Shown here one piece after another: positions 1 through 9,082 of a stretch of DNA of 64,000 nt; position 1 is the first letter of the stretch; the number at the start of each line of letters is the position of its first letter. This DNA is from Rhodopirellula sp. SM50 (GTDB lineage Bacteria > Planctomycetota > Planctomycetia > Pirellulales > Pirellulaceae): NCBI RefSeq assembly GCF_002289565.1, contig NZ_NTFY01000079.1:17932-81931 (forward strand), written 5' to 3'. The position numbers and the translations under genes are program-made. The notes beneath the pieces are model-generated. The model had not been told where the DNA came from and made no database searches. It was given only the letters and a program-made list of their open reading frames with translations.

Positions 1-157
1 CTGCCAACAACTTCGCCCATCGATCCGATGGAATTAGGTTTGATTTGACGATCCCGTCCATCAAGTTTCGCTCCATCGGGTGATTGAGACGATTGCAGGG
101 ACCTTACATGCAATCTAACGGATAAACCAAGACCGATTCCACTTCGTATCCCATCCC

Positions 158-1276
158 ATGAGAGTTGATTTTCTAATCACCGAATTAAACGTCGGGGGCG
201 CAGAGAAAGCGCTCTCCGAATTGGCCATCGGGATGCAACGGCGAGGCCACCGCGCCCGCGTGCTCTCGATCGGTTCGGCGCCGTCGGCTGACCGACACCG
301 CCTGGTCGACCGACTGGCCGACGAACACGTGACGGTCGAATTCGGTGGCTTTGATCATTGCAGCCGGATGATCTCGGCAACGCGTTGGCTGGCCCGCCGG
401 ATCAACGCGGACCCGCCGGATGTCTGCCAAACCTTTCTCTTCCACGCCAATTGCCTGGGAACTTTAGCGGCCAAACGCGCCGGCGTGCGCCACGTGGTCG
501 GCGGGCTACGCGTCGCCGAAGCCAAACGCGTTCGCTTGATCCTGGAATCGAAAGCGATCCGCCATATGAGTCACCTCGTTTGCGTCAGCGAACAGGTTCG
601 TTCGTTTGCGATCGAGCAGCTGTCCGCTAACCCTCAATCGTGTTCCGTCATCCCCAACGGCGTCGACGTACCGACCTACCGAGACGCCCTGCCGCTGGAC
701 TGGTCCCAAATCGGTTGGCCGAGTGACAGCCAGGTCGCGGTGTTCATCGGCCGACTACATCCCCAGAAAGGGATCGAGTTGATTCAACAACAGTTCAACG
801 AGCTGTTCGGTGCCGCCAGCGACCGGCGTCTGGTGATGATCGGTGACGGTCCGCTGCGAGAAACGCTGTCGCGATGGGCAGCCGAAATCGGCGAGGACCG
901 CGTCCAGATTCTGCCCTGGCAAAACGATGTCGCACCGTTCCTCAAAGCCGCCACGATGCTGTTGCTGCCGAGCCATTACGAGGGCATGCCGAACATCGTG
1001 CTCGAAGCGATGGCCGCCGGTTGCGTGACGGTCTGCAGCCGCGTCGAAGGCAGCATCGAACTCCTCGGTGACGCATCCACCCAACGCGGCCAATCTCAAG
1101 GGTTCCCGCCCGGCGATGGTGCCACCATGACACGCCTGGCGGACGCCTTTTTTCGCTCCCCCGAGTTGCGCCGCCAGATCGGCTTGGCCAATCAGCAACA
1201 CGTCGATAACGATTTCTCCAACCGCCAGATGATCGAACGTTACGAAGCGTTGTACGAGTCGTTGCTATCCCGATAA
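158..1276 (+). CDS. Glycosyltransferase family 4 (GT-B fold)
   Basis: The 372-residue product is predicted to transfer a sugar from a nucleotide-sugar donor to a glycan or lipid acceptor in the cytoplasm. The N-terminus ([19 protein letters not shown]) is the typical acceptor-side Rossmann start with the GGAE loop. In the C-terminal half, GRLHPQKG at residues 198-205 is the donor-domain entry. [14 protein letters not shown] at about 275-288 carries the GT4 E-x7-E pair (E275, E283). Length is normal for GT4. No other glycan gene adjoins it within the window; any cluster partners would lie to the left of base 1. Donor and acceptor cannot be read from the sequence. Family assignment is firm, specific function unknown. 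Confidence 0.9.
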   Translation: MRVDFLITELNVGGAEKALSELAIGMQRRGHRARVLSIGSAPSADRHRLVDRLADEHVTVEFGGFDHCSRMISATRWLARRINADPPDVCQTFLFHANCLGTLAAKRAGVRHVVGGLRVAEAKRVRLILESKAIRHMSHLVCVSEQVRSFAIEQLSANPQSCSVIPNGVDVPTYRDALPLDWSQIGWPSDSQVAVFIGRLHPQKGIELIQQQFNELFGAASDRRLVMIGDGPLRETLSRWAAEIGEDRVQILPWQNDVAPFLKAATMLLLPSHYEGMPNIVLEAMAAGCVTVCSRVEGSIELLGDASTQRGQSQGFPPGDGATMTRLADAFFRSPELRRQIGLANQQHVDNDFSNRQMIERYEALYESLLSR

Positions 1277-1590
1277 AACGCGTTCGGACCAATAGGACAC
1301 ATAGGACGTATGGGTCCCATCTGTCCTATTGGTCCTATCGATCGCGGGACCCTTCGCCGCAGCGGCTGGACCAACCGACTGGAGTTACGCGTCTCGCCAA
1401 TTGCGATTGGTGCTGGATTGCACTGCTCGCCGGTTCCCGTCTCAGTACCCCTGGGCGTACAATCTTAGGGCCGAATCACCGAAAGGAAGGCCGGTTGCTG
1501 CCCACCAGCGACGACGGTTTCCTGCCGGCGGGCCATTCGGAAGGCGCAGGCGGAACGACCCGCCCCCCCATTCACCCCCACACAGTTCCC
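1277..1590. other. Intergenic region between the glycosyltransferase and ispG
   Basis: No gene is seen. The stretch holds a 14-bp inverted repeat just after the glycosyltransferase stop (listed separately). An in-frame TTG at 1495, preceded by GGAAGG, would extend IspG by 32 residues. I do not use it because homologous IspG proteins begin near the ATG at 1591. The ispG promoter must lie here, but no convincing -35/-10 pair was found. Confidence 0.5.
1286..1335. repeat. 14-bp perfect inverted repeat, possible terminator or mobile palindrome
   Basis: GGACCAATAGGACA at 1286-1299 is matched by its exact reverse complement at 1322-1335. The 22-base spacer contains further ATAGGAC-like motifs. It lies 10 bases after the glycosyltransferase stop. 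There is no U-tract, so a classical intrinsic terminator is unlikely; the internal repetition of the same heptamer fits a repeat element better. Confidence 0.6.
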
Positions 1591-2727
1591 ATGGCAATTC
1601 AGCGAAATCCAACTCGAGCGGTCGCGATCGGCAATGTCGTCGTCGGCGACGGCCATCCGATCGCGGTGCAGAGCATGACCGCGACCAAGACCCAAGACAT
1701 CGACGCCACCGTGGCCCAGGCGGAAGCCTACCGCGAGGCCGGTGCGGGCGTCGTCCGGATTGCGGTCGACAGTGACAAAGATGCCGCCGCACTGGCCGAG
1801 ATTCGGAAGCAAACCACGGCCAACCTGGCCGTCGACTTGCAAGAGAATTTTCGGCTGGCGGAAAAGGTCGCGCCGTACGTCGACAAGATTCGCTACAACC
1901 CCGGTCACCTTTATCACCATCAGCGCGACAAGCCCTGGCAAGACAAGGTGCGGTTCATCATCGAGCAAGCCCAACAACACGACTGCGCGATCCGGATCGG
2001 GGTGAATTGCGGCAGCGTCGACCCCGACAAAAAAGCCAAGTACGATCCATCGGACTCGATCACGCCGATGCTCGAAAGCGCCCTGGAGCACTGTGACTTC
2101 GTCGACTCGCTGGGCTTCCACCGCTACGTCGTCTCACTCAAAGATAGCGATCCGCAGCAGGTCATCGAAGGCAACCGTCGTTTCGCCCAGCAACGGCCCG
2201 AGATTCCGTTGCACCTGGGGGTCACCGAAGCCGGGATGCCGCCGGAGGGGATCATCAAGACACGGATCGCGTTCGAACAGTTGATCGGCCAAGGCATCGG
2301 GGACACCGTTCGAGTCTCATTGACGCTTCCCAACGATCGCAAGCCCGAAGAGATCGCGGCGGGACGCGAGATTGTTGCCGACATCTATGCCGGACGTGTC
2401 CGAACGGTGGTCAAGCTGAATGAAAAATCGTTGAACATCATCAGTTGCCCGAGCTGCTCACGCGTGGAGAACGAAGCGTTTATCGATCTGGCACAGAGCG
2501 TCAAGGAAATGACCGAGTACGCCAAAGACCACGACATCACGATCGCGGTGATGGGCTGTCGCGTCAACGGCCCCGGCGAGACCGATGATGCCGACCTCGG
2601 GTTGTGGTGCGGCCCGGCCAAGGTGAATCTGAAACGTGGCACCGAAGCCCTGGGTGCATTCGGGTACGACGAGATCCTGCCGCGGCTGCGTCAGGAACTG
2701 GACGCCATCATCGCGACGAAATGCTGA
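1591..2727 (+). CDS. ispG: 4-hydroxy-3-methylbut-2-en-1-yl diphosphate synthase
   Basis: IspG (GcpE) reduces 2-C-methyl-erythritol 2,4-cyclodiphosphate to HMBPP in the non-mevalonate isoprenoid pathway, using a [4Fe-4S] cluster. The protein starts with the family signature [17 protein letters not shown]. The cluster cysteines are visible as SCPSC (C286, C289) and GCRVNGPGE (C323), followed by the conserved NGPGE loop. I chose the ATG at 1591 (378 residues) because the protein then begins at the usual distance from the QSMT motif; the upstream TTG at 1495 adds a low-complexity stretch with no family similarity. It lacks the insertion domain of plant-type enzymes. The stop overlaps the start of surE by seven bases, so the two genes are probably co-translated. 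Confidence 0.96.
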   Translation: MAIQRNPTRAVAIGNVVVGDGHPIAVQSMTATKTQDIDATVAQAEAYREAGAGVVRIAVDSDKDAAALAEIRKQTTANLAVDLQENFRLAEKVAPYVDKIRYNPGHLYHHQRDKPWQDKVRFIIEQAQQHDCAIRIGVNCGSVDPDKKAKYDPSDSITPMLESALEHCDFVDSLGFHRYVVSLKDSDPQQVIEGNRRFAQQRPEIPLHLGVTEAGMPPEGIIKTRIAFEQLIGQGIGDTVRVSLTLPNDRKPEEIAAGREIVADIYAGRVRTVVKLNEKSLNIISCPSCSRVENEAFIDLAQSVKEMTEYAKDHDITIAVMGCRVNGPGETDDADLGLWCGPAKVNLKRGTEALGAFGYDEILPRLRQELDAIIATKC

Positions 2728-3470
2728 AGATCTTACTGACCAACGACGACGGTATTGATGCGCCGGGAATCCATGCCCTTTATGACAGCGTCCGTCATGC
2801 GATCCAGGTGCATCGCCCGAACGAAACCGTCGAAATCATTGCCGTTGCGCCGGACCGCTGTCGCAGCGAGTGCGGACACAGCATCGTGACCACACATCCG
2901 TTGACGGTCACGACGGTTCGCGAGAACTGGCACAGCGTCAACGGGACCCCCGTCGATTGCATCCGCGTGGCCCACTACGCGATGGATTTCAAACCGGACA
3001 TCGTCTTTTCGGGAATCAATGCCGGAGCGAATCTGGGTGTGAACTTGATGATCAGCGGCACCTTCGCCGCCGCCCGTGAAGCGAGTCTGTTGGGGATTCC
3101 GGCACTGGCGGCGTCGCACTATCGGCGGCCCGACGTTCCGCGAACCTGGGACCACACGCCGACATGGCTAGAGTCGACGATCGGTGACTTTTTTCGTGCG
3201 GCAATCGACGCCCCGGCTGACCGCCATCCACCGCCGCTATGGAACGTGAATCTGCCCGCCGTGACTCCAGACGCGGATCTTCGACCTGACATCATCGAAT
3301 GCGAAGTCGACCGTTGCCCCATCGATCGAACAGGAACGATCGAACCGGGGGGACGCGTTCGATTCCAGCTGGATTTTCATGCCAGGCCGCGAGAACAGGG
3401 ACGTGACGTCCAACATTGCTTCGACGGCCGAATCACGGTCAGTAAACTTGGCGTCCACCTGGGCCGATGA
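2721..3470 (+). CDS. surE: 5'/3'-nucleotidase SurE
   Basis: SurE is a metal-dependent survival-protein phosphatase that dephosphorylates nucleoside 5'- and 3'-monophosphates. The 249-residue protein opens with [12 protein letters not shown], whose paired aspartates (D9, D10) bind the metal. It continues with the RSECGHSI loop and GINAGANLG, which supply the remaining metal ligands. The ATG at 2721 overlaps the 3' end of ispG by seven bases and gives the canonical N-terminus. The longer upstream frame is only the ispG shadow. The stop codon lies in the first copy of a 13-bp tandem duplication (3464-3489). Family assignment is certain; the physiological substrate is not determined by sequence. 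Confidence 0.95.
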   Translation: MLKILLTNDDGIDAPGIHALYDSVRHAIQVHRPNETVEIIAVAPDRCRSECGHSIVTTHPLTVTTVRENWHSVNGTPVDCIRVAHYAMDFKPDIVFSGINAGANLGVNLMISGTFAAAREASLLGIPALAASHYRRPDVPRTWDHTPTWLESTIGDFFRAAIDAPADRHPPPLWNVNLPAVTPDADLRPDIIECEVDRCPIDRTGTIEPGGRVRFQLDFHARPREQGRDVQHCFDGRITVSKLGVHLGR

Positions 3471-3489
3471 CCTCGGCCGATGACCTCGG
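3464..3489. repeat. 13-bp tandem duplication over the surE stop codon
   Basis: CCGATGACCTCGG occurs twice in direct succession (3464-3476, 3477-3489). The surE TGA (3468-3470) is inside the first copy. Confidence 0.9.
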
Positions 3490-3528
3490 CGGCGACGGAC
3501 ACCGCAAGCCCCGATCGGGAGGGCGCCC

Positions 3529-3762
3529 TCACGCCTCTGCTTTGCTAGCGACCGCGATCGCTGCTTCGCCCATCGACGCGGTGTTCGGGCTGGATCCCGA
3601 GGGGGCCACTTGATTTTTTTGCAACTCGCCTCGCACGATTCGGACATTCCGGGGCGCTTCGATGCCGATGGCGACTCGGTTTCCCGAGATCCGATTGACG
3701 GTCAGAACAATGTCATCGCCGACCATCAACTTTTCACCGACTTTGCGACTGAGAACCAACAT
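3529..3762 (-). CDS. csrA: Carbon storage regulator CsrA
   Basis: CsrA is a small dimeric RNA-binding protein that binds GGA motifs in mRNA leaders and represses or stabilises translation. The 77-residue product begins MLVLSRKVGEKLMVGD, the near-invariant first strand. It continues with an IGIEAP segment and RIVRGEL, the positively charged RNA-binding edge. I chose the ATG at 3762 because AAGGAAG sits at a good spacing upstream, while the 31-residue upstream extension has no family similarity. The C-terminal 20 residues after the core are variable. The gene stands alone, convergent with surE; a sigma-54-like motif lies about 55-70 bases upstream of its start. Confidence 0.95.
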   Translation of the reverse strand: MLVLSRKVGEKLMVGDDIVLTVNRISGNRVAIGIEAPRNVRIVRGELQKNQVAPSGSSPNTASMGEAAIAVASKAEA

Positions 3763-3816
3763 GAGCTTACTTCCTTGATCTATGGAGTCTGAAACGATTC
3801 GTTTGCGGAAACAGAG

Positions 3817-3832
3817 TACAAACCGTGTGCCA
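3817..3832 (-). promoter_or_regulatory. Possible sigma-54 promoter of csrA
   Basis: On the minus strand TGGCAC, five bases, then TTGTA matches the -24/-12 consensus TGGCAC-N5-TTGCA except for T in place of the C of the -12 GC. It would place the transcription start about 40 bases before the csrA ATG. The mismatch is at an important base, so this is only a candidate. Confidence 0.3.
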
Positions 3833-4070
3833 ATCACTAGCCTAAAACGCGTCAACCAATCCTAAACGCCGGCGAACTTTAGAAAATCCGCTGAAAAAAG
3901 TCGAACTTTTCGGTACCACCACGGGACGAGATTGACATTGCTGGCAATTTCCGATCGTGCTTTGGTAACTCATCCTGGAATGCTTGTCGCGAATTGAGAC
4001 GTCTGCCCTGGTCGGCTTGTTTCCCTGACGCTGATAGAGTTATCTGCGCTGGACCTGACACGGCTGGTCA

Positions 4071-4099
4071 TTCGACCGCGACAAGTCCGATGCTATACT
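4071..4099 (+). promoter_or_regulatory. Possible sigma-70-type promoter for the UVR-motif gene
   Basis: TTCGAC (4071-4076), a 17-base spacer, then TATACT (4094-4099). The -10 is one base from TATAAT and the -35 is weak. The transcript would carry the 120-bp palindrome in its leader. Confidence 0.3.
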
Positions 4100-4133
4100 C
4101 CATTTGCAGGGCGGGCCTGGCTGATCCATCCAA

Positions 4134-4253
4134 GCGGGCTGTCGTTTTAAGCCCGCATGCGTAAGCAAGGGGCACGCGACGTCCCTCGCTCACGCGTCGG
4201 GCTGCGGTGATCAGTGCGTTGATTTCGGAACATCGATTAAACCGACAGCCCGC
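4134..4253. repeat. Palindromic repeat, family B copy 1 (about 120 bp)
   Basis: Ends GCGGGCTGTCG and CGACAGCCCGC are exact reverse complements. The interior has a second hairpin around AGCCCGCATGCG / ACGCGTCGGGCT. The same design and nearly the same interior recur at 57047-57170, and a divergent member is at about 59952-60074. It lies 30 bases before the start of the UVR-motif gene. Confidence 0.8.
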
Positions 4254-4283
4254 AAGCACAGCTTGCCGATTCAGAAGAGACCG

Positions 4284-5021
4284 ATGAAACGAACGATGCA
4301 TCTAGACGATCTACTCAAGGAATGGGAATTCAACCCGCACACGTTGAATGTCCGCATGGTGAAAGGAAATGACGGGCGCGATGTGATCCAGATGCGAGTC
4401 GACATGGGTGTACTGCAACTTGAGACGACCGGCCGCCCCGACGGCACCGTGGTCGAGGGGCATCCGACCTATCTGGAATACCTGCAGGAAGCCGTCTTGG
4501 AAGACCCCGAAATGGAGCTGGACGAAGATCAGTGCATGGAGGTCGATCGGGAGTTCATGCAGTTCTACCATCGCCGCATCTGCTGGTTGCGGTTGCAGTA
4601 CTACAACCGCGCCGTGATGGATGCCGATCACACCTTGCGGCTGATGGATGTCAGCGAGCGGGTCAGCCCCGACGAGGAATGGTCGCGATCGCACGAGCAG
4701 TACCGACCGTTCGTGCTGTTCCATCGCACGCAAGCGGCCGCCCTGGGCGCCTTGGAAGAGGAGGAGTCGGGCGAAGACGCGGTGATGGCGATCAACGCCG
4801 GCCTGGAAACGATCCGACAATTCTTTGAAAAACACGAAGCCGACGAGCACTTCGAAGAGGACGAATTGGTCGTCCGTCTGGTCGAATTGCGTGAAACGCT
4901 GCGGAGCGAATATGAAGTCGGCCAAACACTGCGAGAGAAACTGACCGCCGCGGTGGAACAAGAACAATATGAGCTGGCGGCGAAACTCCGCGACGAGCTC
5001 AATCAACGCGAACTGGACTGA
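4284..5021 (+). CDS. UvrB/UvrC-motif (UVR domain) protein of unknown function
   Basis: A 245-residue, acidic, mostly helical protein. Its last 35 residues (about 208-243) fit the UVR motif: a coiled-coil hairpin with an LREKLTAAVEQEQYELAAKL-type heptad pattern, known from UvrB, UvrC and Clp adaptor proteins such as McsA. The first 90 residues contain strands and a DVIQMRVDMGVLQLE segment that I do not recognise from a named domain. There is no zinc-finger CxxC set, so it is not McsA, and no nuclease motif. ATG at 4284 follows GAAGAGA; the TTG at 4263 lies upstream of that site and is less likely. Convergent with an ECF sigma factor. Probably a protein-protein adaptor, by inference from the UVR motif alone. 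Confidence 0.75.
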   Translation: MKRTMHLDDLLKEWEFNPHTLNVRMVKGNDGRDVIQMRVDMGVLQLETTGRPDGTVVEGHPTYLEYLQEAVLEDPEMELDEDQCMEVDREFMQFYHRRICWLRLQYYNRAVMDADHTLRLMDVSERVSPDEEWSRSHEQYRPFVLFHRTQAAALGALEEEESGEDAVMAINAGLETIRQFFEKHEADEHFEEDELVVRLVELRETLRSEYEVGQTLREKLTAAVEQEQYELAAKLRDELNQRELD

Positions 5022-5065
5022 AAAAAACGCGTGCGAACGAGGTCGGGAACCTCATCCGCACGCGT
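5021..5065 (-). terminator. Intrinsic terminator of the ECF sigma factor gene
   Basis: On the minus strand ACGCGTGCG (complement of 5057-5065) pairs with CGCACGCGT (complement of 5027-5035). An inner GAGGT/ACCTC stem and a run of seven T complete a strong rho-independent terminator 40 bases after the sigma factor stop. Confidence 0.85.
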
Positions 5066-5105
5066 CATCAACGAGTCGGCCGCGTCCGACCCAGCTGAGT
5101 GCGGC

Positions 5106-5690
5106 TCAAACGGCCGCCCCCAGCAAGTCCATCTCCTTGGCCAGTCGCTTTCGCGCGACGTGCAATCGTCGCTTGATCGTACCGATCGGGGCTTGAAACG
5201 CGTCGCTCATTTCGATCAAGGTTTGACCGTTCAAGTAGAACGCGGTCAACGTTTCTTGATCCAATGCGCCGAGACGGTCGATACTGTTTCGAACCGCTTC
5301 GGCTTGCTCACGATGCTCGGCCACCTCGTCGGGAGCGTCCTCGGACACGCAGGTCGCTTCCAGGGTTTCCGGATCGCAGGCGATGGCCGATCGATTGCGG
5401 GTCACGCGATTGATGGCCATTCGGTGCACGATCTGTCGCAACCAACCCCCGAATGCTTCGGGCACTCGCAGTTGGCCGATCTTCTGCATCGCCTGGATGA
5501 AGACGTCTTGCGCCAGCTCGTCGGCTTCGTCCGCGTTGCGAACCCGGCTCATCGCACCGGCGACGATTGCGGATCGGTATCGGTCAAACAATTCGCCAAA
5601 AGCATCGCGATCGCCACCTTGGGCGCGAACGACCAGTTCAGCGACAGTCAGTTCTCGGAGATCAAACAGGGTTTCAGTGTTGATGTTCAT
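5106..5690 (-). CDS. ECF-type RNA polymerase sigma factor
   Basis: A 194-residue group 4 sigma factor. Region 2 spans about residues 18-95, with ELAQDVFIQAMQKIGQLRVP and GGWLRQIVHRMAINRV recognising the -10 region and melting DNA. Region 4 (about 130-187) has the helix-turn-helix with GTIKRRLHVARKRLAKE for -35 recognition. Neither region 1.1 nor region 3 is present, as expected. No anti-sigma gene is adjacent on this strand: the upstream 1.1 kb lacks a convincing gene, so control may be unlinked. The ATG at 5690 gives an N-terminus of normal ECF length. A strong terminator follows the stop. Confidence 0.9.
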   Translation of the reverse strand: MNINTETLFDLRELTVAELVVRAQGGDRDAFGELFDRYRSAIVAGAMSRVRNADEADELAQDVFIQAMQKIGQLRVPEAFGGWLRQIVHRMAINRVTRNRSAIACDPETLEATCVSEDAPDEVAEHREQAEAVRNSIDRLGALDQETLTAFYLNGQTLIEMSDAFQAPIGTIKRRLHVARKRLAKEMDLLGAAV

Positions 5691-6800
5691 CGCTCGGTTC
5701 CTTCCGAAAGCTGACCGGTGTGGCGGTTTGATTCCGCACGGGGAATATCAGCGTCTTCGGGTATCAGCTTGATCGCCGCGTCGTTTCTTCACGCTGTGCA
5801 GCATGCTGTGCAGTGCGCTCCGCGGACGCGGCAGGGTGATCAAGCCAGGTTGATCGTCGGGGTAAGGCGAGGCCGAGCTTGTGAAGTGGTCTGTGGCAAC
5901 AGGCCGCGTTCACGCGATCGACTTGGATGTATCAGTCGCGACTGCCAAACGTCTCGATGTCCGAATCGGAGCGATGCACTTGATTCTCGAAACGGGCCGC
6001 AAGGCTTGTCGATCGAGAACGGGCGATGACTTGAAATCGCTGGACTTCAGGTCAAAACCGTCAAACACATCTCCGAAGGTGCCTGGGGGGGAAACCTGCG
6101 TCGCGTTGACGTCGGTTTCGGCAAGGACCATCGGCCGGGCATTCGCGGTGGGATTGGGAGACCTGCCTGGGCAGGCTTCCAAACCTCAGCCTCTCTGTCG
6201 CAGAGCGGCCGAGCCACGTTCGGCTAGTCCCAGTAGCCGGACGGCGAGTGGTAAACGTTTCCGTTTACCGACGGCCGTCTGGACGACGCTGGCTAGCCAA
6301 GCGTGGGATGTCGGAGGACTCGGATGGCCGCAACGGGGCTGATCTTGCATCAGCAATCGTTGTGGCCCCGAATACATCCCGATCCCGGGTGATACACACG
6401 CCATACAGAGCTGGAGGTCTGGTGCGTGTGCAAATACATCGGCGCTCGAAATCTCACGGACACCTGCGGTATTCAGGCTACGTGTGACAGCTGCGATGAT
6501 TTGATGAATACGCATTTCAAACCTCCCGGCACCGTTCTTGGTGCGGCGTGGAGCAAAGAATAAAAATTCAAATGGCGGACCGACCAAACCTTTCGCCCGA
6601 CGGGAACGAACTGCTGCGGATGCATTAACATGCCGCTGGCGGAGGGTCTGCCGACCTGCGTTAACGGTAACGCACGTCGACCCCAAAAGCCAGTGAAAAC
6701 TCACCGACCTGTGGTAGTTGATCGTACAGAGCGAGCCCTCAAAGAAAGGTTCGCGCGAAAATAAATCAATTTTTTGCTCTGCCTGAGAATTTGCCTGAGC
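5691..6800. other. 1.1-kb gene-poor region
   Basis: No recognised gene. Open frames on both strands here are short, arginine/serine rich and without motifs. A hairpin with stem GGTAAACG (6250-6257) and CGTTTACC (6262-6269) is present, as is a CCTGCC-GGCAGG-like stem near 6161-6176. One small minus-strand frame with a strong ribosome binding site is listed separately. The region could hold the ECF promoter, a decayed gene or an untranslated RNA. Confidence 0.5.
6186..6515 (-). CDS. Small open reading frame with strong ribosome binding site (uncertain)
   Basis: A 109-residue frame starts at the ATG complementary to 6513-6515, with GGGAGG six bases upstream. That is one of the best Shine-Dalgarno matches in the window. 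The first 30 residues (MRIHQIIAAVTRSLNTAGVR...) look like ordinary protein. The last half, RCGHPSPPTSHAW onward, is low-quality and runs across a hairpin at 6250-6269, as if the original 3' end were lost. No family recognised. It could be a short or truncated gene, or chance. Confidence 0.3.
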   Translation of the reverse strand: MRIHQIIAAVTRSLNTAGVREISSADVFAHAPDLQLCMACVSPGIGMYSGPQRLLMQDQPRCGHPSPPTSHAWLASVVQTAVGKRKRLPLAVRLLGLAERGSAALRQRG

Positions 6801-7739
6801 ATGGCTGCAGACAGCTCCCCTCCAAACGCCGGCCTGGCTGCCCCACGGCCGCAGCTCCTCAAGCGGGGCGCCCGTCTCGGGGGCCTACTGGGCCGGCAAG
6901 CGCTGGAACTGGTCCTGCCGTCGACGTGTCGATTGTGCGACGCCTGCATCGCGCCGGAGCGAGATTTTTGTGGCGATTGCCGCCCACAACTCGAATCGAG
7001 CGAATCACTGATGCGATCGGCCTGCCTACGCTGCGGGCACCCCGGCGCAGGCCCGGCGGGGGCAAACCATCCGGGGGCTGCTCCTTTCGCCCTGGACCCG
7101 GCGGATCCGCCAGGTCAACAAACTCCCCCGCTCGACCGGTGCCCGCGATGCAAACGAGAAACCTACGCCTTTGACGGCTGCATCGCGTTGTGGAGCTACG
7201 ACGGGTTGGTACGCAGCGCGGTCGTGGCGGCGAAGTACGGCAGCCAGATTTCGCTGGCCGACGCATTGGCACGACGATTGGCCCGCCGCATCCGAGAGGT
7301 CATTGAACCGCCATCGGACGCCCCCAGCGAGGCTGGAACCGACATACCGGACTTGATCACGTCCGTCCCGTCGCATCTGTGGCGTCGCATTCAGCGGGGG
7401 GCCGGCGGCAGCCGTGTGCTGGCCCGATCGGTCACCCGCGCCCTCGGTCGGGCTTGGCCGGACGTGGCCTACGCGGACTTGCTGGCGACCACACGGAAGA
7501 TCAACAAACAGGCTTGGTTGGGCGAGAAGGAGCGGATTGCGAACGTGAGCGGCGCGTTCTGCGCCTCGCGGACGCCCTGGCGACCCTGGCGACGACGGTC
7601 GCTGGCAGGCCAACACGTGCTGTTGATCGACGATGTGATGACCACCGGCGCCACCGCGGGGGAAAACGCGATGGTGCTCAAACAAGCCGGGGCGCGCCGC
7701 GTGACCGTCGCGGTCGTTGCACGTGCCTGCTCGGGATGA
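6801..7739 (+). CDS. comF: ComF family phosphoribosyltransferase-like protein
   Basis: ComF-type proteins join an N-terminal zinc-binding domain to a type I phosphoribosyltransferase domain. In competent bacteria they are needed for DNA uptake; elsewhere the substrate is unknown. In this 312-residue protein the zinc domain shows CRLCDAC, CGDC, CLRCG and RCPRCKRE pairs within about residues 30-125. The C-terminus holds the PRPP-binding loop LLIDDVMTTGATAGE with the two adjacent aspartates. ATG at 6801 gives MAADSS; the in-frame TTG at 6774 is an alternative. It stands alone; other com genes were not seen. Family call is firm, role in competence is inference. Confidence 0.9.
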   Translation: MAADSSPPNAGLAAPRPQLLKRGARLGGLLGRQALELVLPSTCRLCDACIAPERDFCGDCRPQLESSESLMRSACLRCGHPGAGPAGANHPGAAPFALDPADPPGQQTPPLDRCPRCKRETYAFDGCIALWSYDGLVRSAVVAAKYGSQISLADALARRLARRIREVIEPPSDAPSEAGTDIPDLITSVPSHLWRRIQRGAGGSRVLARSVTRALGRAWPDVAYADLLATTRKINKQAWLGEKERIANVSGAFCASRTPWRPWRRRSLAGQHVLLIDDVMTTGATAGENAMVLKQAGARRVTVAVVARACSG

Positions 7740-8016
7740 CCGAGTGTCGAGTTTTCAGCGAATTGACCACAAAGAATTCCATCGAAGGGCCGAAGCGCCT
7801 TAATGCAGGCAGTTCGCGAAATTTCGGCAAAGACAAAGCGTGGCGGAGGCGTGGCGGGCTGGAAGACGGGTTTTTCAATGCGATGATTCTTGCGAACATG
7901 CCGATTGTGCATACTGTGAGGGTTAGGGGTCGCTGCGTCCGAAGGCCGCCCCGGGAATTCCAATCCAGACTTGACCCAGTAGCGTACAGTTCTACTCACA
8001 ACCTTTTTCCATTGCT

Positions 8017-9048
8017 TTGCCTGATTCAACCACACCAGCTGTGACCGATCACGACGACAACTTTCATGCTTCTCGAACGGTGAGCGTGCGAAACATTTTG
8101 GTTCGCGGCCTGGGGGTCGTTCTGCCTCCACTATTGACCATTCTGGTCCTGATTTGGGCGTGGAAAACGATCGAAACGTACGTACTGCGTCCGACCGAGT
8201 GGATCGTCCAGGAGGGACTGGTCTGGGGCGCCGAATACTTTGACGGCACGCTGAGCACGATTCCTGAAGGGGCGGTGCCCGAGCCGGGGGGCGGATTCAG
8301 CACCTACACGCTGCTGGGCTACAGCAAGTACGTCCCCGATCCGACGGGGCGGCGTTACCTGCCCAAAGAAATCGTCGATGAGGTGAACGAGAACGCGGAC
8401 CAATTCGGGGTCGATGCGAAACCGCTGGTTTCGGCAAACGCGTACTGGCACCGCTACTTCCAGATCACCTGGATGCAGCGAAAGTATGTTGCCCCCGTCT
8501 TCCTGATCGTGTTCTTGACCGTCCTGTATTTCATGGGGCGTCTGTTCACCTTCCGACTCGGCCGCTGGTTCTTCCGCGGCTTCGACGGGGCGATGTTGCG
8601 GATCCCCATCGTCAACAAGGTTTACGGCAGCGTGAAGCAGGTCACCGATTTTGCGTTCAGCGAACGTGAAATCGAGTTCAACAATGTCGTTGCGGTTCAA
8701 TACCCCAGCAAGGGCATCTGGTCATTGGGATTCGTCACCGGCAACAGCGTCCGCCAGCTGCATGACGCCACGGGTGAAGAAATGATGAGCGTGCTGATGC
8801 CGACCAGCCCGATGCCGATGACGGGGTTCACCGTCACGGTCCGGCGCAGCGATACGATCGACATCGACATGACGATCGACGAAGCGATCCAGTTTGTCGT
8901 CAGTTGTGGCGTCGTCGTGCCGCCGAATCAGCGGATCAACGGCGTGCTGAACAACAAACCCCGGCCGACCGGAAAGCTCCGCGACGGCGCGGTGATTCTG
9001 CCCGGCAACCCGCAAACCGAACACTCCGGCGACCCGTCGACGGTGTGA
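8017..9048 (+). CDS. DUF502 family membrane protein
   Basis: A 343-residue inner-membrane protein of the DUF502 family. Transmembrane helix 1 is about residues 28-49 (LGVVLPPLLTILVLIWAW) and helix 2 about 157-176 (YVAPVFLIVFLTVLYFMG). The family core follows: FRGFDGAMLRIPIVNKVYG, then VKQVTDFAF and a GFVTG strand. The long loop between the helices (about 100 residues) is larger than in many homologues. The start is unsure: TTG at 8017 or GTG at 8041 (eight residues shorter); both lie before the first helix. No operon partner. Function unknown; a plant homologue is linked to membrane or cell-growth control, which does not define the bacterial role. Confidence 0.85.
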   Translation: MPDSTTPAVTDHDDNFHASRTVSVRNILVRGLGVVLPPLLTILVLIWAWKTIETYVLRPTEWIVQEGLVWGAEYFDGTLSTIPEGAVPEPGGGFSTYTLLGYSKYVPDPTGRRYLPKEIVDEVNENADQFGVDAKPLVSANAYWHRYFQITWMQRKYVAPVFLIVFLTVLYFMGRLFTFRLGRWFFRGFDGAMLRIPIVNKVYGSVKQVTDFAFSEREIEFNNVVAVQYPSKGIWSLGFVTGNSVRQLHDATGEEMMSVLMPTSPMPMTGFTVTVRRSDTIDIDMTIDEAIQFVVSCGVVVPPNQRINGVLNNKPRPTGKLRDGAVILPGNPQTEHSGDPSTV

Positions 9049-9082
9049 ATCGGCCAGCTCTCCGCCGCCAGATAGTCACTTT

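Larger units (their letters stand above)
3763..4283. other. Divergent intergenic region csrA / UVR-motif gene
   Basis: No gene is supported. Contents are a sigma-54-like motif upstream of csrA (3817-3832), a sigma-70-like pair (4071-4099) and a 120-bp palindromic repeat (4134-4253). Short open frames here have no recognisable features. Confidence 0.6.

Noticed and set aside
1495..1590. TTG start adding 32 residues to IspG
   Set aside because: The added residues are Pro/Gly/Arg-rich with no family similarity, although GGAAGG lies upstream; the ATG at 1591 fits the family.
5031..5714. Plus-strand frame of 227 codons
   Set aside because: It is the antisense of the ECF sigma factor, whose domains are unmistakable on the minus strand.
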